Origin: a virus
IMG/VR virus record: IMGVR_UViG_3300032173_000037
Coordinates: 1-26,369 of that record
DNA length: 26,369 nt
Direction: 5' to 3' (one strand)
The position numbers and the translations under genes are program-made. The notes under the pieces were generated by a model that saw only the letters and a list, made by a program, of their open reading frames with translations, was not told where the DNA came from and searched no databases. Positions 1 to 5,228 of the stretch are shown one piece after another (positions within the stretch are counted from its first letter, which is position 1; each line of letters opens with the position of its first letter).

Positions 1-79
1 TCCGTGTTGTTGTGGGCCCCGTAGCCCCGGGGGAGGGTTCGCGCTGCTTATCAGGCGCAGTGGACCGAAGCCTGTCTGA

Positions 80-161
80 TGCGGACCACCGGAATCGAAC
101 CGGCCCCTGCGGGGGCGTTGCGTACGCCAGCCCCCGACGCAGCACCTTGCTGCCAGCCCGC
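80..161 (-). tRNA. tRNA-like element (atypical, possibly a pseudo-tRNA)
   Basis: On the minus strand a canonical T-arm is visible: stem GCCGG, loop TTCGATT, stem CCGGT. It is followed by GGTCCGC and a discriminator A, which can pair with GCGGGCT at 155-161 using two G-U pairs as a 7-bp acceptor stem. A D-arm-like CAGC/GCTG hairpin with an AAGGT loop follows the 5' acceptor strand. The middle is abnormal: the only strong stem is CGGGGGC/GCCCCCG (7 bp) with a 13-nt loop, and no standard 5-bp/7-nt anticodon arm with U33 can be drawn. CCA is not encoded. It lies just after the SSB-like gene. It may be a degenerate phage tRNA, a structured tRNA mimic, or a tRNA 3'-end remnant of an attachment site. 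No anticodon is assigned. Confidence 0.45.
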
Positions 162-169
162 GTGTGTTC

Positions 170-829
170 CTAGAACGGGATGTCGTTGTCGAACTTCTGC
201 CCGTCGTCGCTGCCGGGCTCGCGCTGGCCCTCCGTCGCAGGCGCCGCCGCCTGCTCCGGCTTCGCGCCGTCCTTCGGCTTGTCGGCAGGCGGAAGGCCCT
301 GCCCGCCCAGCACCGTGCCCTTGTCCGCCGACTTCATCACGGCGTACACGTAGCGCGGGATCTCCGCCGCCGGGCCGTACTTGCCACGCACCTTCAGCGT
401 GCGCTTGGGATCTTGCAGCGGATCGCGCCGGTTGATGTAGCGCGCGTCGCCCTTGCCCTTCGCGGCGTCGCCCGCCACGATGGTGAGCATCGCGCACTTG
501 CCCAAGATGGCGTCCGTGTTGAACCCAGCGTCGATCTCCGCCTCCTTCAGCGGACGACGCAGGCACGCTTCGATGGCCTCCTTCAGCCGGTTCGTGTTGC
601 CGAACGCCGAAGCGGGGACCACGTCGAACATCTGGAAGCAGTTGCCCTTGCTGTCCTGCGCCTCCAACTCCCAGACGATGCAGAACTTCGCGGACTTCTT
701 CTTGACGCCCTTGTACTCGCTGTCGTGCATCCCCACGTCGAACACGTGCGCGCAGACGGCCAAGTGCATCCCCTCCTGCGGGCGCTCGTAGTCGCCCCCT
801 CCGCCCGAACTCGTCTTCGTGACCGGCAT
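170..829 (-). CDS. putative ssDNA-binding protein with SSB-like C-terminal tail
   Basis: 219 aa. The last residues, FDNDIPF, match the acidic-aromatic tip by which bacterial SSBs recruit partner proteins; the preceding region (about 170-210) is a low-complexity Pro/Ala/Lys/Gly linker, as in SSBs. The N-terminal 150 residues (YERPQEGMHLAV, then alternating beta-like segments) resemble the small OB-like proteins of phage replication modules, but no definite family signature is seen. The ATG is chosen because GGAGG lies 7 nt upstream. It has its own promoter at 904-931 and a leader of about 70 nt with a hairpin at 865-886. It follows the Cas4-like nuclease gene, consistent with a role in replication or recombination. 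The tail is direct evidence; ssDNA binding is inferred. Confidence 0.6.
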   Translation of the reverse strand: MPVTKTSSGGGGDYERPQEGMHLAVCAHVFDVGMHDSEYKGVKKKSAKFCIVWELEAQDSKGNCFQMFDVVPASAFGNTNRLKEAIEACLRRPLKEAEIDAGFNTDAILGKCAMLTIVAGDAAKGKGDARYINRRDPLQDPKRTLKVRGKYGPAAEIPRYVYAVMKSADKGTVLGGQGLPPADKPKDGAKPEQAAAPATEGQREPGSDDGQKFDNDIPF

Positions 830-864
830 CTGAAACCCTCCTGCCCGCGCTTGGTTGACGGGGG

Positions 865-886
865 CGTGCCCACGCGGGCGGGCACG
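865..886 (-). promoter_or_regulatory. 5'-leader hairpin of the SSB-like gene
   Basis: CGTGCCC and GGGCACG form a perfect 7-bp stem with an 8-nt loop in the leader between the promoter at 904-931 and the ATG at 829. It could stabilise the mRNA or serve as a translational operator; no direct evidence for either. Confidence 0.3.
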
Positions 887-903
887 TCCCTGATGATGCG
901 AAG

Positions 904-931
904 ACTCTACCAGATTCCGTCCGGCTGTCAA
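904..931 (-). promoter_or_regulatory. repeat-family promoter P1
   Basis: -35 TTGACA (926-931), 16-bp spacer starting GCCG, -10 TAGAGT (904-909). It drives the SSB-like gene. The TGA inside the -35 box is the stop codon of the nuclease gene ending at 928. Confidence 0.8.
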
Positions 932-2016
932 GCGGAAGCGGGAGCGTCCACGGCCCTGCGCCAGACAGGCTTGCCCAGCGCCACCAGCGAGAAGCCCGGC
1001 CAGCACGCTCCGACGAACGGGCAGTAGCCGCAGCGGAAGCCGACGAACGGCCCGCTGCCGTGCCGCTTGCTGTCGCGCGCCGTGTCGATCTGCTCCACGG
1101 GGCCGAACGTGCCGTCCGCGCGCGCGTTGCGCCCCGGCAGCGTGACGCTGACGGCCCACTTCGGACGCGGGACGTTCGCGAGGATGTACGCCAGCGCGGA
1201 CTCCGGGTTGACGCCGTCCAGCGACGCCGTGAACGCGCGCACGTCGTCCAGCCCCACGCCCGTCTGCACCATCGCCAGCGTCCGCAGATGACGCCAGACG
1301 TACGCCGCCTTCGCGACCAACTCACGTTCGTGCTGCTCGTCGTGCGGGATGACCACTTCGCAGACGTGGCCCGTGGACTTCTTCACGCCGATGATGTAGC
1401 CCATCTTGCCGTCGCCGCGCCCGGCGAGCCGCAGCATGAGCATATACCAGCGCACCTGCGCGATGATGTCGTCCCGCGCCTCCGTCCACCACTTCGCGTT
1501 CGGGTTGCGCGCGGCTTCCTCCGCGTCGTCGTACCCGTAGTCGGACATCGACTTCCAATCCGCGACGCATTCGCCGTGGTCGTTCACGCTGATGGTGCAG
1601 TCGATGTTCCCGGCGATGGGGAACGGCTCCTTGCTGTCGTACCCGAAGTCCGCCGGGACGATCAGCGACGACAGCCGCAACTGCTCGCCGCCCACGTCGG
1701 GCGTCAGGAACTGCACGCCAGCCTGCCGCGCCAGCAGCATCCCCACCGCCTCCACGCTGTCGCCCAGCGTGAAGATGACGCGGGACCGGGGCGTGTCGTC
1801 CTCACGGTGCGCCGCCATCGGCAGCGCGTCGAACAACTGCCGCCGCGCGCAGTACCACTTGCTGCTGGGGGACGGCACGCGCACGCGATGCTCGCGCTTG
1901 GCGCCGAAGTTCTTGGACAGCGAGCGCCGCACGTGCGCCGCCGCAACGTCCAGCAGCGCGTCCGGCACGTCCTTGCCGTCGTTCCGCAGGTAACTGTCGA
2001 TGGCATCCGCGATCAT
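928..2016 (-). CDS. Cas4/RecB-like PD-(D/E)XK nuclease with predicted Fe-S cluster
   Basis: 362 aa. Visible nuclease motifs are D139 in GNIDCTIS, D153-x-K155 in VADWKS, and a Q187-x3-Y191 helix (QVRWY), the standard PD-(D/E)XK order of RecB/Cas4 exonucleases. One cysteine before the core (C56, in KWYCARR) and three after it (C329, C332, C338 in FRCGYCPFVGAC) reproduce the split four-cysteine arrangement that holds a 4Fe-4S cluster in Cas4 and AddB. The motif I histidine is not obvious. The ATG has the same ribosome site as its neighbours (GGAGGCCACGCC before ATG). Its stop codon TGA lies inside the -35 box of the next promoter. Neighbouring an SSB-like gene, it likely processes DNA ends during phage replication or recombination. 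No cas genes or arrays are present, so a CRISPR role is unlikely. Confidence 0.75.
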   Translation of the reverse strand: MIADAIDSYLRNDGKDVPDALLDVAAAHVRRSLSKNFGAKREHRVRVPSPSSKWYCARRQLFDALPMAAHREDDTPRSRVIFTLGDSVEAVGMLLARQAGVQFLTPDVGGEQLRLSSLIVPADFGYDSKEPFPIAGNIDCTISVNDHGECVADWKSMSDYGYDDAEEAARNPNAKWWTEARDDIIAQVRWYMLMLRLAGRGDGKMGYIIGVKKSTGHVCEVVIPHDEQHERELVAKAAYVWRHLRTLAMVQTGVGLDDVRAFTASLDGVNPESALAYILANVPRPKWAVSVTLPGRNARADGTFGPVEQIDTARDSKRHGSGPFVGFRCGYCPFVGACWPGFSLVALGKPVWRRAVDAPASA

Positions 2017-2041
2017 GGCGTGGCCTCCGTTGGGTTCGCAA

Positions 2042-2069
2042 ACAGTACCACGAATCAAGCGGCTGTCAA
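2042..2069 (-). promoter_or_regulatory. repeat-family promoter P2
   Basis: -35 TTGACA (2064-2069), 16-bp spacer beginning GCCGCTTGATT, -10 TACTGT (2042-2047). It drives the nuclease gene with a leader of about 20 nt. The TGA in the -35 box is the stop codon of the oxygenase gene ending at 2066. Confidence 0.85.
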
Positions 2070-2689
2070 CTGTCTGCGTGAATCCATCCGCCCAGCGCGA
2101 TGCGCCCGCTCATGGGGTCCGCGCTCCAGCACTCGACGGGCTCCACTTCGTGCTTGTCCTTCGGATGGAACAGCACCAGCCGATCCCACTCCGGCATGAC
2201 CGAAACCGCGCCGCGTGTAAACGTCAAGGCCCCGCCGCTGAACAGGCGCGGCAGGTCGTAGCAGTACCAACTAAATGCCAGCCGCCTGCGCGCGTACTGC
2301 GACAGGCTGTTGTCCGTGTGCGGCTTGTAGAAGCCCCGGTGATGGTACAGCGCCGTCTGGAACTCCCAGCCGCCCAGCGTGAACGCCTCCATGCCCAGCA
2401 TCCGCAGCGCGACCGGAACGCGCTCCAGCACGTGCGCCTTGAACTCGTCCAGCCAGCCGTCCGGCAGTTCAGCCATCCAGCCCGGCGGCATCACGTAGCC
2501 GACGCGGTGCTGCGTCCTGCTGGGGGACTCCTCGCGCCCCGTCGTGGACGGCATCATCAGCGCCACGTGTTCGCGCAGCGTGTGCAGGAACTGCTCGCAG
2601 CGTTCGTGCCCCATCACCCTGTCGGCCACGCACGGAGTGACCGGGCGCTGGCGCTCCGGCAGCGGGATGGTATCGTCGTCGTCGGTCAT
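2066..2689 (-). CDS. 2-oxoglutarate/Fe(II)-dependent oxygenase (P4H-like fold)
   Basis: 207 aa. The facial triad is clear: H124-x-D126 in YKPHTDN and the distal H180 in DKHEVEPV. R196 in SGRIALGGW would bind the 2-oxoglutarate carboxylate. The segment between them (RRLAFSWYCYDLP, then FSGGALTF) is the usual double-stranded beta-helix core of prolyl-4-hydroxylase-type enzymes. The N-terminal 100 residues are less typical. The ATG at 2689 has AGAGG 8 nt upstream. A strong hairpin (2717-2744) separates it from the gene upstream, and no repeat-family promoter precedes it, so it is probably expressed by readthrough from P3. The substrate is unknown; in phages such enzymes may modify nucleobases or proteins. 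The fold call is firm, the role is not. Confidence 0.82.
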   Translation of the reverse strand: MTDDDDTIPLPERQRPVTPCVADRVMGHERCEQFLHTLREHVALMMPSTTGREESPSRTQHRVGYVMPPGWMAELPDGWLDEFKAHVLERVPVALRMLGMEAFTLGGWEFQTALYHHRGFYKPHTDNSLSQYARRRLAFSWYCYDLPRLFSGGALTFTRGAVSVMPEWDRLVLFHPKDKHEVEPVECWSADPMSGRIALGGWIHADS

Positions 2690-2716
2690 AGGGCGTTCCT
2701 CTGGCCTCCGTGGGAA

Positions 2717-2744
2717 GGGGGGCGGGCTTCGCGGCCCGCCCCCC
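2717..2744 (-). terminator. GC-rich hairpin, intergenic terminator or attenuator
   Basis: Perfect 11-bp stem (GGGGGGCGGGC / GCCCGCCCCCC) with a 6-nt loop, directly after the stop codon at 2751. On the minus strand it is followed only by TTCCC, so it lacks a proper U-tract. It may attenuate transcription into the oxygenase gene. Confidence 0.6.
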
Positions 2745-2750
2745 AACCTG

Positions 2751-3377
2751 TCAGGCGTCCAGATACTTGCCGTCGTTCGGCCGCGCCTTGTCGAAGAAGC
2801 GACGCGCCAGCACCGTGTCGCCGTCCGCGAGCGTGACGTAGCGCGCGAACTCCGCCTTGGCCTGCTCGCTGCGGTACTGCTCCGTGCGCGCCGCGTCGAT
2901 CTTGCCCGTGACGTGTTCGGCGATGCGAGCGCGCCCCGTCGCCGCGTCCGTGCGCGCCTTCTCCCCGGCATCCCAGCGCTTCTTCGCGTCCGCGTACGAG
3001 CCCAGCGCCACGCGCACGCGGTCGTACGCCTCACGGGAGAAATGCGCCTCCGTCGTCACGGTCACTTCGTCCGTCGCCGGACGCGCCACCTTGGAGTAGT
3101 CGCCGTCCTTGTAACTCGCGTACTCCGTGCCCATGCGCTCGCTGGCGCTCACCAGCGCCGCCACCTTCTCCGCGTCCTCACGCTTCGCGAAGGCGATGCC
3201 GCCTACGTTGTACGTGGTCACGTCCTTCGGCGCGATGGGCTTGACCGGCTCCGCGCCGGGGCCCGGGGGCAGGAGCGGCACGCCCTCTTCCGCGCACTCG
3301 CGGTCGATGTGGAACTGCACCTGCTCGTCGGTCAGTGACAGCAGTTCACCTGCCGTCAAGTCATCGAAACGCTTCAT
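2751..3377 (-). CDS. hypothetical protein, helical, charged
   Basis: 208 aa, not recognised. The N-terminus (MKRFDDLTAGELLSLTDEQV) reads as two short amphipathic helices. A proline-rich stretch follows (PLLPPGPGAEPVKPIAPKDV, about 34-52), and the C-terminal half is a long, highly charged Ala/Arg/Lys/Asp/Glu helical region that could form a coiled coil. No cysteine pairs, signal peptide or membrane segment. The ATG is chosen because of GGAGGCCACGACG directly upstream, almost identical to the ribosome site of the nuclease gene. It has its own promoter, P3, at 3422-3449. Its position among DNA-metabolism genes suggests an early function, but nothing in the sequence defines one. Confidence 0.75.
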   Translation of the reverse strand: MKRFDDLTAGELLSLTDEQVQFHIDRECAEEGVPLLPPGPGAEPVKPIAPKDVTTYNVGGIAFAKREDAEKVAALVSASERMGTEYASYKDGDYSKVARPATDEVTVTTEAHFSREAYDRVRVALGSYADAKKRWDAGEKARTDAATGRARIAEHVTGKIDAARTEQYRSEQAKAEFARYVTLADGDTVLARRFFDKARPNDGKYLDA

Positions 3378-3421
3378 CGTCGTGGCCTCCGTGTCGCTGG
3401 GGGCTCCAGCGACGTGCGCGA

Positions 3422-3449
3422 ACTGTACCACGCCGCAACCGGCTGTCAA
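3422..3449 (-). promoter_or_regulatory. repeat-family promoter P3
   Basis: -35 TTGACA (3444-3449), 16-bp spacer starting GCCGGTTGC, -10 TACAGT (3422-3427). It drives the 208-aa gene. The TGA in the -35 box terminates the HTH gene ending at 3446. It shares 19 identical bases around the -35 box with P1. Confidence 0.85.
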
Positions 3450-3682
3450 GCGGAAGCCAGCGTCTCCAGCGACGCCACCAGCCGCTCCGCCGCGTTGCGG
3501 TACGGCGTCGCCTCGCCGCGCGCATACCGGCTGATGGTGGCCAGCGACACGCCGGACGCTCGCGCGATTTCCTCCATCGTGTGCTGCTTGCAGAGCCGCG
3601 TCACCAACTCCAGCACGCGCTTCTGCTCCTTCGTGCGCTCGCGGTCGAAACCCGGGCGCGCTCGCTTCGTCTTCTTGGTCAT
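3446..3682 (-). CDS. small helix-turn-helix DNA-binding protein
   Basis: 78 aa. A basic N-terminus (MTKKTKRARPGF) is followed by a helix and a clear HTH at about residues 35-57: TMEEIARASGVSLATISRYARG, with the usual A-x3-G turn and a recognition helix like those of XRE or resolvase/Hin-type domains. The start is the ATG at 3682, which overlaps the upstream stop as ATGA and has GGAGG 4 nt before it. The gene is translationally coupled to the 84-aa gene and shares its promoter, P4. Its stop codon lies inside promoter P3. As one of two HTH genes in the window, it is a candidate regulator of the repeat-family promoters. That role is inference only. Confidence 0.8.
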   Translation of the reverse strand: MTKKTKRARPGFDRERTKEQKRVLELVTRLCKQHTMEEIARASGVSLATISRYARGEATPYRNAAERLVASLETLASA

Positions 3683-3933
3683 GCTGCCTCCAGAGTAAAC
3701 CACTCGCCCGTCGGTGCAGCCGGGACCATCCCGTCTTGCAGCGCGACCGCCAGCCAGATGAACAGCGCTTTCGCCGCCTTGATTTCGCCGCGCATTTCAC
3801 GGTATCGGAACGCCTCGCCCGTGTCCGGGTCCAGCGCGTCCACGCACCATCTGCGCCCATCGGAGCGCAGCGCGAGCGTGTAGCGCCCGACCGTTTCAAC
3901 GGTCAGGGCGTCCTTCGTGAAGTCGCCAGCCAT
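3679..3933 (-). CDS. hypothetical protein, probably translated from a leaderless mRNA
   Basis: 84 aa, not recognised. It starts MAGDFTKDALTVETVGRYTLALRSDGRRWCVDALD, suggesting a beta hairpin or small beta-sheet, then a helix (MRGEIKAAKALFIWLAVAL) and a short tail. The start ATG lies only 7 nt after the -10 hexamer of P4, so the transcript should begin at or within a base or two of the ATG, with no room for a Shine-Dalgarno site. Its stop overlaps the start of the HTH gene (ATGA). The layout, a small protein co-expressed with a regulator, could reflect a cofactor or antagonist, but no homology supports this. Confidence 0.7.
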   Translation of the reverse strand: MAGDFTKDALTVETVGRYTLALRSDGRRWCVDALDPDTGEAFRYREMRGEIKAAKALFIWLAVALQDGMVPAAPTGEWFTLEAA

Positions 3934-3940
3934 CCCGCGA

Positions 3941-3968
3941 ACCTTACCACGTCTCGCCCGGCTGTCAA
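3941..3968 (-). promoter_or_regulatory. repeat-family promoter P4 (leaderless)
   Basis: -35 TTGACA (3963-3968), 16-bp spacer starting GCCGGGCGA, -10 TAAGGT (3941-3946). The predicted start site falls on the ATG at 3933. The TGA of the -35 box is the stop codon of the gene ending at 3965. Confidence 0.8.
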
Positions 3969-4234
3969 GTGTAGTCCCGCAGGAACTCGTCCCGCGCGTA
4001 CGTGATGCCGCAGTGCCCCAGCGGGGGCGCCACCGCGAAGACGACGCAGCGCCCCGGCTGCTCGCGCAGGTACGTGTAAACGGGGGCCCACGGCGTATCC
4101 GCCACGGCGCGCGCGGACTTTGGGTACATCCGCGCCCAGAGCCGCAGCCCCAGCATAGAGCCCCCGATCAGGCAGGCCCCCAGCCGAATCTGCGCCGCCG
4201 CCATGTCGTCCACCACGTCCCTGCGCGTGTCCAT
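3965..4234 (-). CDS. hypothetical protein
   Basis: 89 aa, not recognised. An N-terminal helix (MDTRRDVVDDMAAAQIRLG) leads into a moderately hydrophobic stretch (ACLIGGSMLGLRLWARM, about 19-35) that could be a short membrane segment or a buried helix. The rest is a compact domain with YTYL and CVVFAVAPPLGHCGITYA strands. The ATG has GGAG 8 nt upstream. The stop TGA is embedded in promoter P4. Upstream lies a gap of about 150 nt with only a degenerate copy of the promoter -35 region and a bare TTGACA at 4375-4380, so its promoter is uncertain. Confidence 0.65.
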   Translation of the reverse strand: MDTRRDVVDDMAAAQIRLGACLIGGSMLGLRLWARMYPKSARAVADTPWAPVYTYLREQPGRCVVFAVAPPLGHCGITYARDEFLRDYT

Positions 4235-4380
4235 GTCTTACGCTCCTGACGCTTTTCGGTTGTAGTCCAATCGGCTGTCGCCCGGTCGCGTGTGTGCGCG
4301 CGTGCGCGGACGCGCCTGCGCGCGCGCCCGCACGTGTACGAGGGATAGCAGGCTCAAAACGCTGGGGGGTAGCGTGTCAA
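4235..4380. other. intergenic region with alternating purine-pyrimidine tract and degenerate promoter element
   Basis: Contains a strict CG/TG alternation of 22 nt at 4287-4308, with further CG alternation to about 4340. A GACAGCCG element at 4272-4279 on the minus strand resembles the repeat-family -35/spacer but has no usable -10. TTGACA at 4375-4380 on the minus strand has only a weak TTTGAG -10. ATTGGACTAC occurs at 4262-4271 and again at 4384-4393. Confidence 0.5.
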
Positions 4381-4659
4381 TCACGTAGTCCAATGCGGGG
4401 GCTGGGGGCTCCAGCCGCCCGCCGCCCACGCGGAGCCCGCCCTAAATGCCAGCCCCACCAGCGCCGCGCTGCTGCCCTCCGTGGACGGCAGCACCGTCTG
4501 GTGGAGCCAGCGGCGCCCGCTGGCGGGCTCCTCGCAGGCGAGTCGCAGGCCGGGCCCGCCCGCCCGCAGCGTGGCCCGGACGACCGCGAAGACGTACGGG
4601 CACGTCTTCGGCTCCACCAGCGGCTCGGGGGCCGTCTGCGGGGCGTCCTGCGGGCTCAC
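4381..4659 (-). CDS. hypothetical protein coupled to the alarmone hydrolase
   Basis: 92 aa, not recognised. A Pro/Glu-rich N-terminus (about 1-18) is followed by CPYVFAVVRATLRAGGPGLRLACEE, then RRWLHQTVLPSTEG and a Gly/Trp-rich tail, which looks like a small beta-rich domain. The start is a GTG overlapping the stop of the upstream hydrolase as GTGA, with GGAG 8 nt before it; this overlap type recurs elsewhere in the window. It is probably translated only together with the hydrolase. The region is GC-rich and other frames are open, so reality of the gene rests on the overlap and ribosome site. Confidence 0.55.
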   Translation of the reverse strand: MSPQDAPQTAPEPLVEPKTCPYVFAVVRATLRAGGPGLRLACEEPASGRRWLHQTVLPSTEGSSAALVGLAFRAGSAWAAGGWSPQPPHWTT

Positions 4660-5159
4660 GCCAGCCGCTCCGCCAACTCCGCCCGGAGCGTCACGTCGGC
4701 CAGCGGCATGGCCAGCAGGAGCGCCACCGCCTCCGCCCGGTACACCGGCCAGAACTTCGCGTCATGCTCGCGGATGCTCCGGGCGTTGTCGATCAGGTCC
4801 GCGCACTTGATCGTCTGCGCCTCCGGGCAGCACGCCGCCAGCCGCAGCGTCTCGCGCGCCTTGCGCTCCGCCCGGTTGCCCGTCGTCAGCGGCTCCGTCA
4901 GTTGATCGACCAGCCGCGCGACGGCGGGGCCGAACTCCATCAGCACGTCGTCCAGCGTGGCGCGCGTGTCCTCCACCACGTCGTGCAGGAGCGCTGCCGC
5001 CCGCATCACGTCCACGTCCGCCGCGTACGTCAGCGGCAGCGTGTTCAGCAGCGCCGCCACGGCACGCGGATGCTCCACGTAGCGCTCGCCCGTGTACTTG
5101 CGGAACTGCCCCGCGTGCGCGCCCGCCGCGAATCCATCAGCCCGTGCGATCAGAGACAT
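4656..5159 (-). CDS. SpoT/MESH1-like HD-domain (p)ppGpp hydrolase
   Basis: 167 aa, about the size of single-domain small alarmone hydrolases. The signature elements are in order: AHAGQFRKYTGERYVEHP (15-31) with metal ligand H30, ALLHDVVEDT (56-65) with ligands H59 and D60 and the catalytic E63/D64 pair, and TIKCADLIDN (116-125) with ligand D121. This is the Mn-dependent HD hydrolase of RelA/SpoT and MESH1, which removes the 3'-pyrophosphate of ppGpp. No synthetase, TGS or ACT domain is attached. GGAGG sits 7 nt before the ATG. A 26-nt near-palindrome lies upstream at 5191-5216. The likely role is to lower alarmone levels in infected cells; activity on other nucleotides such as NADPH is possible. 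Confidence 0.85.
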   Translation of the reverse strand: MSLIARADGFAAGAHAGQFRKYTGERYVEHPRAVAALLNTLPLTYAADVDVMRAAALLHDVVEDTRATLDDVLMEFGPAVARLVDQLTEPLTTGNRAERKARETLRLAACCPEAQTIKCADLIDNARSIREHDAKFWPVYRAEAVALLLAMPLADVTLRAELAERLA

Positions 5160-5190
5160 GGGAAACCCTCCGTGTGTGTGTCGAGTGTAG

Positions 5191-5216
5191 CCGGGCGCCC
5201 CACGTGGAGCGCCCGG
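5191..5216. promoter_or_regulatory. 26-nt near-perfect palindrome upstream of the hydrolase
   Basis: CCGGGCGC and GCGCCCGG flank a CCACGTGG core; the only mismatch (5199/5208) is a G-U pair in the minus-strand RNA. It lies between the SprT-like gene and the hydrolase gene with no U-tract after it. It could be an attenuator, an RNA stability element or an operator; TACACT just downstream (5184-5189) could be a -10 hexamer, but no matching -35 is seen. Confidence 0.5.
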
Positions 5217-5228
5217 CGTTTGAACGTC

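Noticed and set aside
37-70. Possible second tRNA (CTGATAA loop-like sequence on the minus strand)
   Set aside because: Flanking bases do not form an anticodon stem and no T-arm follows before the window edge.
51-1325. Long minus-strand frame covering the SSB-like gene and the end of the nuclease gene
   Set aside because: Arg/Ser/Ala-rich out-of-frame shadow that runs through promoter P1; the other frame has motifs and ribosome sites.
4238-4429. 63-codon minus-strand frame across the intergenic gap
   Set aside because: Its GTG start lies inside another gene, no ribosome site, and it reads through the CG alternation as low-complexity Arg/Thr residues.
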